NCBI GenBank assembly: GCA_006176705.1 | Contig: QRFJ01003076.1 | Span: forward strand, 18,622 to 82,621 | Direction of reading: 5' to 3' | Origin: Cocos nucifera | Taxonomy: Eukaryota; Streptophyta; Magnoliopsida; Arecales; Arecaceae | Length of the DNA stretch: 64,000 bases | Shown: piece after piece, positions 46,466 to 57,197 of the stretch | Numbering within the stretch: the stretch's first letter is position 1 | How the letters are laid out: every line of letters starts with the position of its first letter | Notes under the pieces: model-generated | Told to the model about the DNA's origin: nothing | Seen by the model: only the letters and a program-made list of their open reading frames with translations | Database searches by the model: none | Position numbers and translations under genes: made by a program

Positions 46466-48727
46466 TGTTAGATATATGTGCCCTAGAAGCCAGAATTGGC
46501 TGACACTTGTAATACACTTCTAGGGGCAAAATTATAATTTTGACTAAAATCAATAAAATGGGTTATTTTCTATCACATATGTGTATTTAGTGTCTGTGAT
46601 ACATCCTTTGAGTTAATGGTAATGATAATTCATATTTTCAAGAGTTGAAAATTTAAGACATGAATAATCATTATTAACTCATAAAATGCTCCCGACCATA
46701 GGATCATCACGAGGATGGTGATTGATCCGGAAGGTTGGTGTACAATCGCTTCTCTTTAGTAGATGAGTCTTGAGTCTACGGTGTGGAGACACCGGAGCGA
46801 GAGTACAGGTACTCGTTAGAGAACGAGGGCACTGAGCGTGACCACCTCGAGTAGTCATTAGGGAGTCTACCTTCTCGTCAATGACTGACTCGATGCTGCA
46901 GTAGTGTGTCTGGTTCTTTGACCTGAGGTGCATCGGCAGTTCACCTTGAGGGTGTTATAGTTTGACTACACCATTACTCGGTCTCCTAGCCATATGGAAC
47001 CCTGAGGTGTATGTTGGCTATAGCATGTTCATTGTAGGAACTGGATTGGCATCAAGATGGAATCTATCTACCTCGGTGGTAGAGGAGCAGCCCTATGATG
47101 AATCATGAGAATCAAGTCCAGAAGCCCATGGCCATGGTAGAGAGTGAAATAATAGAAAGAGTTTCTATTTAGATTTTCACATTGGACTCGAATCGAATGA
47201 TTACATCATATGACAGAGACTAGGGTTTGACGAGTTCACCTTAACCCTAATCTGATCGGGGCTCAAGATAGAAGAACTTAATCACACAGGTAGCTGCACC
47301 AAGAGGTTCGCATTCAGCTCTGATGGGTTGCCACCATATACTGCTAGGTGTCACTGGTGGATTTTGGGAGCAATTAGAATGATTTAGATGATCGATCATT
47401 CTAGCTGTTCGAATCAGAAGAGTTCTGATCCATCGAAAGGAGTTTCGATGATGTCGATGATAGAGATCATGACATATCCCATTACCATACAGAACTGAAC
47501 CTAACTGGGTCACACAAACAAGGGTTTGAATCTGGTGATCATCAATTGAACTGATCTAGTTCAATTGATCTGAATGAGATTCAATTAGGTTCAAGGAAAT
47601 CGTGCTAGCACTCGATTGAACCTAACGTTCTTCTTTTACTATCATAAATAAGTTGTCCTGTCTGAGCCAAAGGAGTTTGTGCTCAATCAGAGGCCTTCAT
47701 ATGGTCTGACTGGAGGTTGTCCAAGTCAGAAAAGGTTGTCTTATTTTGTAAGACATTACCTGCCATTTTTGGTCACCTGCCATTTCTTGTTCTTTGACTT
47801 TGGTCAAAAGTTGACCTTTGACCCTTGGACATTTTGACCACATGTCATGCACCTATTGGAGAGCTGGTGGGGGCCTGTCCCCCTGCCAGAACCTGGCAAA
47901 GAAGGGGGTGCATGCACAGGATGGCGTGCGCCTAAGTTGGAGGCGATGCCTAGGAGTCCTTGTTGGACAAGGACTCCAGGTCTCCTTTTGGATTCCAATT
48001 AGAGTTCTTCCTAAGAACCAACTTTGACTGGTCTTAGGTGCCCTCTAAGGAGGAATTTATAGGGCTCTTATCTGAGGACTCTATTCATCCCACCAATCAG
48101 ATTTAGATCTGATTTCACAAAGGGTTGTGATTGGTTGGGAAGAAGAGGAGTTGGATCACAGCTAGTCTATAAATAAGACCCTGTACGCCCAACTTTCATA
48201 GAGTTTCCCTTAGCCCATACACCCAAGGCTGCCTCCTCTCTCTCCTCCACAACCATCTTCTAATCCTCTCTTTCCTCTCCATGCCCAAAGGAAAGTTTTG
48301 GACTTGTTTGGTGCGATCCAGATCAAGAAAAGGCGATCAAAAGCAAGAAGGCTGCACTGCTGCAAAGGACGACTGCTGATCTTCAAAAGAAGTTTTGAAG
48401 ATCCTCCAGATCAGATCCAGATCTGATTTTTGGAGAGATGATAGAGAAGAAGAGGATCTCCAGATCCAGCCTAAGTGGATACCGGTAGAGGCCAGGCGCT
48501 TGCGTGGCTAGATCCAGAACCTTCCGCTGCAATCACAGGATCATCAACAGGATAATAGGATTACCCACAATCAGGTAAATTAAATTTGATTTAATTTAAT
48601 TTATTTTTATTTATTAGATTTATAAAATCAGATCTGATACGGATGCTTGAGAGAAATTTTTGAAATATCTCTCTTGATCCGATCAGATCTGAACGAACCT
48701 AATTCAAAAAATCAGGATTTTCCTTTA
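46466..48727 (+). repeat. 3' LTR of copia C (2262 bp)
   Basis: Starts TGTTAGATATATGTG and ends TTTCCTTTA (CA end changed to TA). TATA box at 48168-48175. Perfect U3 hairpin GGAGTCCTTG/CAAGGACTCC at 47953-47977. The first 1340 bp or so are almost identical to 50881-52218; after that the two differ in blocks. Confidence 0.94.
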
Positions 48728-49860
48728 CTGAGGGCATGGAAGGCATCGGGCCCACGCTAGTGGTGTCAACCTCGATAGTTGGGGCAATCTCGACACCAAT
48801 GATGACCTCGGATGCAGCGACAGTGGGGGCAGGGAATTCGAAGCTGGAAACACTGACATTCGTTCTCTTTGAGCCATCTTCTTGTGCCTTCCCCTTCCTC
48901 TTCCTGGTGAAGAGCCCTTTGGTAAGCATCTTGGCAGCTTGTGCATCCATTTCTATAGCAGAGAAAGAAGAGTGGTCAATAGCAATACACGTGCACGAAA
49001 TCATATGGATTCAAAAATCAAAAAATATACCAGCAGGATCGTGGGGACTCAGACCCAGGTTGAACAAGGTCTGTTCCTTTAGAAGGTCAGGAAGAGGAGG
49101 AGCTCGGTACACCTTGAGTTTATCAAAGGAATCAAGGTCGCCTCTATCTAAGCTAAGAGCTCAGTGAACTGACTCTCTAATGTAACCCCATGAAGGAAGA
49201 CCTAATGGCAAGGTCGAGCAATGTACAAAAAAGTACTTTTTCTAACAGTTATGAATGAAAGAAGGGGCACCTTTAATTAACCCCTTCTTGCTGACCTGAA
49301 GGGAAAAGTACAACCAATCCTTTGTGGAAGGATGGTGCTTGAAGGTATAAAAATTTCTAAAAAATAAAATGATCGGCTGGACTTCGATCAATCGATAGAG
49401 AGAGAGAAAACCTATGACGAACTGAAAGAAGTTTGGTACGATAGATGCGAAGGAGATGTTTAAAAATCAAAAGAGGACGACTACGAATGAGGGCAGCGGG
49501 AGTCTAAGCCCGGCGTGCAAAGCTTCTAAGTACAAACAAAATCGGTCGATCGAAGGAGAACTGACCCAACCGTCTAAGCTAGGAAGTTCAAAGTCATATT
49601 CTGGAGGAATTTCATGTTGGATTCAGATCAGAAAAAGATCGTCTGGAATAAGGATGGATGGGATGGTGTCTGGAGCAAAAGATGAGTAGGACATGTTCCT
49701 AGGTTCTACCTTGGCTAGAGGTGTAGAATCAAAGAAGGTTAGTCCGAATGAGCCCCACGAACCGATGGAGTGGGAGGTTTTGAAAGACATTCGGATCGAG
49801 ATGAACCCCAAGAAACAAAAAAAAAAAAAATTAGAAAGATAAGGAGCCAAAAATGATAAG
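48728..49860 (-). pseudogene. Gypsy antisense ORF, N-terminal part
   Basis: Minus-strand text from about 49850: TPLAKVEPRNMSYSSFAPDT near 49,670-49,730, then near 49,500-49,560 a DRFCLY...EALHAGLRLPLP-like block. That is the signature I associate with the plant 'putative gypsy type transposon' family (Pfam Transposase_28). A Lys/Arg-rich linker follows (GLFTRKRKGKAQEDGSKR, near 48,880-48,920), then PMPSMPS at the copia C junction. Stops and frameshifts are frequent. Role in the element is unknown. Family naming is from memory of the motif and needs a profile search. Confidence 0.65.
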
Positions 49861-50384
49861 CACGAATAACCTAAGAGAAGGAATAGAAAACTGACCTAAA
49901 CTATTCGAGGAGGATGAAAGAACGATGGACATGATGAGGATCAATTGAAAGGGTGTCCGGAGCTCAGGAAGGTGAGAGAAGGATGAGACCCACGGGAAGA
50001 AGGCAAATAGGGGCCAAAGGAAGAAGAAGACTTGGGCAGAGATGACTTTTGAACAATAGGAGAAGGCCTAAAATAGCCAGAGGCAACTCGAAGTAGTTAT
50101 GATTGTGGATCAACTTCGGTCGGTCTGCGTGCACCGCATGTCCCACTCATCATGATAGAAGAGCGGCGATAGACGGAGTCTTTATGGTGCTGTACCTATG
50201 GTAGAGTTTCGGCAGGAGATTCGAACAGCCATCTTTTCGGACTCATTTCAGACATAGAAAGTTTCGGTGCCAGTATGGTAAACACCAAAATGTCTTGTCC
50301 TAACAAGTGCGGGAACTCGGGATCGGACTTCGACCGTCGTCTTTTCTCGTCCCTTCAAATTTTGAACTCGGGAGTAGGAGGCTA
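49861..50384. other. Gypsy 3' untranslated end, with polypurine tract
   Basis: No convincing ORF. The last 15 bases, GGGAGTAGGAGGCTA (50370-50384), are purine-rich and directly precede the 3' LTR, so they are the likely polypurine tract. The region would also hold the promoter of the antisense ORF, but I see no clear TATA box for it. Confidence 0.55.
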
Positions 50385-50880
50385 TGGTTGGGGATAAACC
50401 CCACTCCCACCAAAGTCCAATCTGATTCTTAGCCTAATGTAACTGATAATCATAGAAGAGCTTCGATCAAAAATTCTTCCTCTAGTAGCTGAACTCCTCC
50501 AATGGCCGAACTCCTTCCGGACTCCTCCAGCAGCCAAACTCTTTCTGGACTCCTCAAATGGCTGAACTTCTTTTGGACTCCTCCAGCGGCTGAACTCCCT
50601 ACAGTCATCCAAGAAGGTCTTCGCATGAGTTCGATCTCATACATGGCAAGAACCGACCCACACGCAGACTATCTTAGAGGAGTTCGAACTCCTCTAGAAT
50701 TGATACAACTCAAAGGTCATCACGAACCGATGCCCATCCCTCCAAACTTTGACTATCAAATATCAAACAGACTAGCATCTTACAGCAATAGATACTATCT
50801 TTCATAACAAACTCCACATGGCTCCAAGTGGCCCACTAACAGTTCTGTCACTATCCATCAGATAAGGGGACTTGTAGGTT
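50385..50880 (+). repeat. 3' LTR of the gypsy element, truncated by a copia LTR
   Basis: Starts TGGTTGGGGATAAACCCCACTC and matches the first two thirds of the 5' LTR at 9514. It has about three full 28-bp minisatellite units (50,485-50,600) against roughly eight in the 5' LTR. It stops at AGGTT (50876-50880), where the next copia LTR begins; the rest of the LTR is not found in the window. Confidence 0.88.
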
Positions 50881-53166
50881 TGTTAGATATATGTGCCCTA
50901 GAAGCCAGAATTGGCTGACACTTGTAATACACTTCTAGGGGCAAAATTATAATTTTGACTAAAATCAATAAAATGGGTTATTTTCTATCACATATGTGTA
51001 TTTAGTGTCTGTGATACATCCTTTGAGTTAATGGTAATGATAATTCATATTTTCAAGAGTTGAAAATTTAAGACATGAATAATCATTATTAACTCATAAA
51101 ATGCTCCCGACCATAGGATCATCACGAGGATGGTGATTGATCCGGAAGGTTGGTGTACAATCGCTTCTCTTTAGTAGATGAGTCTTGAGTCTACGGTGTG
51201 GAGACACCGGAGCGAGAGTACAGGTACTCGTTAGAGAACGAGGGCACTGAGCGTGACCACCTCGAGTAGTCATTAGGGAGTCTACCTTCTCGTCAATGAC
51301 TGACTCGATGCTGCAGTAGTGTGTCTGGTTCTTTGACCTGAGGTGCATCGGCAGTTCACCTTGAGGGTGTTATAGTTTGACTACACCATTACTCGGTCTC
51401 CTAGCCATATGGAACCCTGAGGTGTATGTTGGCTATAGCATGTTCATTGTAGGAACTGGATTGGCATCAAGATGGAATCTATCTACCTCGGTGGTAGAGG
51501 AGCAGCCCTATGATGAATCATGAGAATCAAGTCCAGAAGCCCATGGCCATGGCAGAGTGAAATAATAGAAAGAGTTTCTATTTAGATTTTCACATTGGAC
51601 TCGAATCGAATGATTACATCATATGACAGAGACTAGGGTTTGACGAGTTCACCTTAACCCTAATCTGATCGGGGCTCAAGATAGAAGAACTTAATCACAC
51701 AGGTAGCTGCACCAAGAGGTTCACATTCAGCTCTGATGGGTTGCCACCATATACTGCTAGGTGTCACTGGTGGATTTTGGGAGCAATTAGAATGATTTAG
51801 ATGATCGATCATTCTAGCTGTTCGAATCAGAAGAGTTCTGATCCATCGAAAGGAGTTTCGATGATGTCGATGATAGAGATCATGACATATCCCATTACCA
51901 TACAGAACTGAACCTAACTGGGTCACACAAACAAGGGTTTGAATCTGGTGATCATCAATTGAACTGATCTAGTTCAATTGATCTGAATGAGATTCAATTA
52001 GGTTCAAGGAAAATCGTGCTAGCACTCGATTGAACCTAACGTTCTTCTTTTACTATCATAAATAAGTTGTCCTGTCTGAGCCAAAGGAGTTTGTGCTCAA
52101 TCAGAGGCCTTCATATGGTCTGACTGGAGGTTGTCCAAGTCAGAAAAGGTTGTCTTATTTTGTAAGACATTACCTGCCATTTTTGGTCACCTGCCATTTC
52201 TTGTTCTTTGACTTTGGTCAAAAGTCTACCTTTGACTGGTCAAACGTTGACCATTGACACTTTGACTTTTGACCACATGTCATGCACCTATTGGAGAGCT
52301 GGTGGGGGCCTGTCCCCCTGCCAGAACCTGGCAAGGAGGAGGGCGCACGCCACCCTAGGCGTGTGCCCAAGTTGGAGGCGCCTAGGAGTCCTTGTTGGAC
52401 AAGGACTCCATCTCCTTTTTGGATTCCAATTAGAGTTCTTCTAAGAACCAACTTTGACTGGTCTTAGGCACCCTCTAAGGAGGAATCCAGGGGACTCTAT
52501 TCCCACCAATCAGATTTAGATCTGATTTCACAAAGGGTTGTGATTGGTTGGGAAGAAGAGGAGTTGGATCACAGCTTAGTCTATAAATAAGACCCTGTAC
52601 GCCCAACTCAGAATATGAGAATCATAATTCCCCATGCCCCAAGGCTGCCTCTCCCCTCCTTCCTCCATGCCAAACCACCTTCTCCCTCTCCTCTCCACGT
52701 CCAAAAGGAGTTTTGGATTTTTGGTTGGTGCGATTCCAGATCAAGAGAAAGGCGATCAAAAGCAAGAAGGCTGCGCTGCTGCAAAGGACGACTGCTGATC
52801 TTCAAAAGGAGTTTTGAAGATCCTCCAGATCAGATCCAGATCTAATTTTTGGAGATGTGATAGAGAAGAAGAGGATCTCCAGATCCAGCCTGAGTGGATA
52901 CCGGTAGAGGCCAGGCGCTTGCGTGGCTAGATCCAGAACCTTCCGCTGCATACAGGATCATCAACAGGGTAATAGGATTACCCAAATCAGGTAAATTAAA
53001 TTTGATTTAATTTATCTTTATTTTATTTTATTTATTAAAATAATAAGAATTAGATCTAAAATATCTCAGATCTGATATAGATCAAAGAGAAAAAATTTTT
53101 GAAATATATCTCTTGATCTGATCAGATCTGAACGAACCTGGACCGGAAAATCAGGATTTCCCTTCA
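50881..53166 (+). repeat. First LTR of the D/E composite (2286 bp)
   Basis: Starts TGTTAGATATATGTG and ends TTTCCCTTCA before the PBS. TATA box at 52582-52589. Perfect U3 hairpin GGAGTCCTTG/CAAGGACTCC at 52385-52409 and upstream stem GGCGCACGCC/GGCGTGTGCC at 52342-52367. Confidence 0.94.
52208..52273 (+). promoter_or_regulatory. W-box cluster in copia U3 (eight TTGAC cores)
   Basis: TTGAC or its complement GTCAA occurs at 52208, 52217, 52232, 52239, 52247, 52254, 52262 and 52269. TTGAC(C/T) is the core bound by plant WRKY factors. The cluster lies about 310 bp upstream of the LTR TATA box. Copia A and C have three to four cores at this place. Binding is inference. Confidence 0.55.
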
Positions 53167-54767
53167 ACTGGTATCAGAGCCATGGTTCTAAAAATATTTA
53201 GATCTGAATTTTAAATTTATTTTAATTAAAAAATAATTGATTTTAGATGTCACATGAGATGTGATCAGATCTAAAATCAGAAAAAATTAAAATTAAATGA
53301 TTTGGATCTAAGATTAGAAGATATGCATGACTAGTTCTAGAATAGAATAGTTCTATAGAATAGTCTTGCATGTTTTCAATTTAATTTGATTAAATCATAT
53401 TTTAGATCTATTTATTTACTATTTTTTGATATTATAATGGTTATAATAACATCTAAAAAATAGCAAATAAAAATTATTTAATTTTAAACATCATATGAGA
53501 TATGATTGATGCATGTCTAGACTAGTTGTAGAATAGTTCTACATAGTTGTCTAGATTAGAATTTATTTTGATAAGATCAATTTAAATCTAATTTTTTAGA
53601 TTATTATGAGATAATTTAGATCTGAAAATATGCATGATTCGATACATGAGATGTATGCAAAATATGCCATGATTAGATCTACTTTGTATATGAGATATAT
53701 GATATAGATCTGATACTATTTTGTAGTATTGAATGTTCCTGATTAAGGCGTTCCTCTTGGCCGTCCGGTCATAAGAACGAAGAAGGGTTTAAAGGCCCTC
53801 TCTTCCCATTCGATGGGGTGTTCTTATGATGTGTAGGGGTGCTGCGTGTTCGTCCTTAATCAGAAACCCAAAACTTACTTTCTGCAAAACCCTAGATCCT
53901 GAAACCCTAGGATTTATTGTGCATATTTTGTTTATGAACCCTACTTAATTAAGAATTAAGTTTATGGAATATTAATTAGGTCTAAAATTGAGAATTTCAG
54001 ATCTAAGACATATTCATAATACTGGGTTCGGGCTTGGGTAGCTCAATTAGGTCTAAGCGGTTGATCAAACCGAATCAAGAGTTGGTTAGATGGGATCAAC
54101 AATGCTTAAATTGACCAGCCTAATAGGATTAAGTCTGGGTCAAGATCGAGTCACGATCAAGCAAGACCTAATTAGGCTCAGAGGTTAGAGTCTGGATTGT
54201 AGGCTAACCCAATTGGTTCTGACTCAACAATTTGGTGTCTAAGGTAAGTTTGGCACATACGACCGACTGGTTTTTAATTGGAAGCTACTCGACCTGAATG
54301 CATTCTTGTACGAGTTAATGGCATATTCCTTCCACCGGTCTCACTTACCTGGCCATATCTGTTGACACAGTTCTGATCTGAGGTGGTCAATAATCCGAGC
54401 TAACCCATGCCACTAGGTTAGTCATAATTGTTATGACTAAGCCAAGTCTAGTTTAATGAGACCTGAATCAATTCTCCCTAAGAAAAGATTAAGTCTGAGG
54501 TCTTCCACCATTGTAGATGTGCGGGCCCTTCCCGGGGTTGATTGTTCTCGGCTGGATACAGTGGCTCAGTTGCACCGGGAAGATGCAACCATGTCTATTA
54601 GGCATTGGATGCTATGGGCTGGAGGATGAGTTGGGCTCAATATTTTGGATACGGTGAGAGACTCAATTAGGAACCCAGTCTATGCAAATGGTGGGTCTGA
54701 CTTAACTAAGGAGTGGATCAATATTTCGGATACGGTGAGATTCATGAATTAGAGACCAAGTTTGGGT
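53167..54767 (+). other. Leader of composite D
   Basis: Nearly identical to 40621-42225 of copia C. The perfect stem structure is at 53739-53863. It ends abruptly inside the leader, where the sequence jumps to the RNase H end. Confidence 0.88.
53169..53181 (+). other. Primer binding site of composite D
   Basis: TGGTATCAGAGCC, exact complement of the initiator tRNA-Met 3' end. Confidence 0.95.
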
Positions 54768-54905
54768 GGAGAGAGATTCAAGAAGTCAACTCCGCAATAA
54801 TGTGGCAGACCCACTTACAAAGCGTGGCCAGCAGAAGATCGAAGCCAACCTTGAAAGATTGGGACTTAGACTTGTAGCCATTGGCTTTTAGGATAAGTGG
54901 AGATT
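54768..54905 (+). pseudogene. pol: Fragment of copia RNase H end and PPT
   Basis: Corresponds to about 46330-46465 of copia C (GTGGCAGACCCACTTAC, AGCAGAAGATCGAAGCC), with several small indels. It joins directly to leader sequence on its left, an impossible order for an intact element. Confidence 0.85.
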
Positions 54906-57197
54906 TGTTGAATATATATGCTCTAGAACCAGAATTGGCTACACTTTAATAACTCCTAGGGGCAAAATTAATCAATTTTGACATATAATCAAATAAAATG
55001 GGTTATTTTCTATCACAACCTGGTATTTAGTGTCTGTGATACATCCTTTGATTAATGGTATGATAATTCAATATTTTCAAGAGTTGAAAATTTAGACATG
55101 AATAATCATTATTAACTTCATAAACACTCCCGACCATAGATCATCACGAGGATGGCGATTGATCCGGAAGGTTGGTGTACGATCGCTTCTCTTTATAATG
55201 AGTCTTGCAGTCTAACGTGTGGAAGAACACAGGAGCGAAAAGTACAGGTACTCGTAAGAACGAGGGCACTGAGCGTTGACCACCTCGATAGTCATTTAGA
55301 AGTCTACCTTCTCGTCAATGACTGACTGATGCTGTATAGTGTATCTGGTTCTTTGACCTGAGATGGCATTCGCAGTTCCACCTGAGGGTGTTATAGTTTG
55401 ACTACACCATTACTCGGTTCCTAGGCAATATGGAACCCTGAGGTGTATGTTGGCTATAGCATGTTCCATTGTAGGAATGGATTGCATCAAGATGGGATCT
55501 ATCTACCATCGGTGGTAGAGGAGTAGCCTATGATTATCATAAGAATCAATCTGAAGCCCATGGCAATGGTGAGTGAAATAAAATAAAAAAAGAAAAAAAA
55601 AGAGTTTCTATTTAAGTTTTACATTGGACTCAAATCGAATGATTATATCATAGTGACAGAGACTAGGGGTCTTGACGAGTTTACCTAACCCTACAATTAC
55701 TGTCGGGCTAAAGATAGAAGAACTTCATCACACAGGTAGCTGCAACTAAGAGGTCGCATTCCAGCTCTTGATGGTTGTCCACCATATCTGCTAATGCCAC
55801 GTATGGTGGATTTTGGGAGCAATAGAATGATTTAGATGATGATCATATTCTAGCTATCGAATCAGAAGGTCTGATCCATCAAAAGGAGTTTAGATGATGT
55901 CTATGAACTAGAGATCATGACATTCCCATTAATACAGAACTAAACCTAACTGGTTCACACAACAAGGGTTTGAATCTTGTTCATCAATTGAACTGATCAT
56001 AGTTCAATTGATCCTGAATGAGATTCAATTAGGTTCAACGGAAATCGTGCTAGCACTCGATTGAAACCTACGTTCTTCTTTACGATATCACAAATAAAGT
56101 TGTCCTGACTGAGCAAAGGAGTTTTGTGCCTCAATCAGAGGCCTTCATATGGTCTGATTGAGGTTTCCAAGTCAGATAGGTTGCTTACTTTGTAAGACAT
56201 TACCTACCATTTTTGGTCACCTGCCATTTTCTTGTTCTTTGACTTGTCAAAAGTCTACCTTTGACTGGTCAATACATTGACCATTGACCCCTTTGACTTT
56301 TGACCACATGTCATCCACCTATTGGAGAGCTGGTGGGGGCTGTCCCCTGCCAGATACCTGGCAAGGACGAAGGGCGCACCGCCAAGGGTGGCGTGAGCCC
56401 AAGTGGAGGCGCCTAGGAGTCCTTATTGGACCAGGACTCCACCTCCCTTTTGATTCCAATCAGAGTTCTTCTAAGAAATCCAGTTTGACGGTCTTAGGCA
56501 CTCTAAGGAAGGAATCCAGGGGTCTCTCTAATTTCCAACCAATCAGTTTAGATTGATTTCACAAAGGGTTGTGATTGTTGAGAAGGAGAGGAGTTGGATC
56601 ACAAGAGGTCTATAAATAAAGACCCTGCGCCCAACCCTAATGCAATTGCAATTCATTGAAAACCCAACGCCCCAAGGGCTGCTCTCCTCCTCCACGCCAT
56701 AGCTTCTTCTCCCCTTGCTCTCCACGTCCAAAAGTGTTTGAACTTGGTTGGTGCGATTTCAGATCAAGGAAAGGCGATCAAAAGCCAAGAAGGCTGCGCT
56801 GCTGCAAAAGGACGACTGCAGATCTTTCAAAAGAAGTTTTGATATTCCCAGATCAGATCAGATTGATTTTGGAGACGTGATAGAGAAGAAAAGATTCCCA
56901 GATCCAAAACCCGATGGATCCCGGTAGAAGGCCAGGCACTTGCGTGGCTAGATCCAGACCTTCCGCTGGGCAATCAGGATCATTACAGGGTAATAGGATT
57001 ACCAAATCAGGTAAATAAATTTTTTTTTTTTTTTGATTTAAATTTATCTTATTTTTATTTTATTTATTAAAATAATAAGATCAGAATCTGAAAACATATC
57101 AAGATCTGATTGGATCAAGAGAAAAATTTTGAAATATATCTCTTGATCTGATCAGATCTGAACGAACCTGGACCGGGAAATCAGGATTTCCCCTTCA
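54906..57197 (+). repeat. Middle LTR of the D/E composite (noisy)
   Basis: Begins TGTTGAATATATATG and ends TTTCCCCTTCA. Full-length copia LTR with many one- and two-base gains and losses relative to 50881-53166, including a run of T at about 57,019-57,034. It is followed directly by pol sequence (GCAAGAGTTGCT), not by a PBS. Confidence 0.9.

Larger units (their letters stand above)
37615..48727 (+). mobile_element. Copia element C, inserted in the gypsy antisense region
   Basis: Flanked by CAGAG (37610-37614) and CTGAG (48728-48732), a 5-bp duplication with one change. The internal region 40621-46465 is 5845 bp. The 5' LTR is disturbed by a 25-N gap and an inverted piece. This is the best preserved copia of the window: protease DSGSSAH, the integrase D/D/E positions, YVDDI and the RNase H motifs are all present, and most breaks are single-base indels. 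Confidence 0.93.
9514..50880 (+). mobile_element. Tat-type Ty3/gypsy retrotransposon hosting two copia insertions
   Basis: Pieces in order: 5' LTR 9514-10393; leader and gag start 10394-10761; [copia B]; gag-pol 28377-33560; tandem repeats 33640-34700; antisense ORF region 34990-37614; [copia C]; rest of the antisense region 48728-50384; 3' LTR from 50385, cut at 50880. Pol order is protease, RT, RNase H, archaeal-like RNase H, integrase. The extra RNase H, the 3' tandem repeats and the antisense ORF are traits known from the plant Tat lineage. The gag frame and the antisense frame both read in frame across the copia insertion points, so the fragments belong to one element. All coding parts are broken. 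Confidence 0.9.

Noticed and set aside
46679..47513. Identical minus-strand ORFs at 46679-46933/51094-51348 and 47247-47513/51660-51926
   Set aside because: Identity reflects near-identical LTR sequence. The reading frames have no domain and are not kept in more diverged LTRs.
48736..49167. 143-codon plus-strand ORF at 48.7-49.2 kb
   Set aside because: Shadow of the minus-strand gypsy antisense frame, which continues in phase across copia C.
53167..54905. A compact non-autonomous copia derivative (LTR, leader, RNase H tail, LTR; 50881-57197)
   Set aside because: It would resemble an internally deleted element, but the internal junction coincides with the sudden onset of indel noise and the right flank lacks the AGGTT target copy. 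A bad join is the simpler reading.
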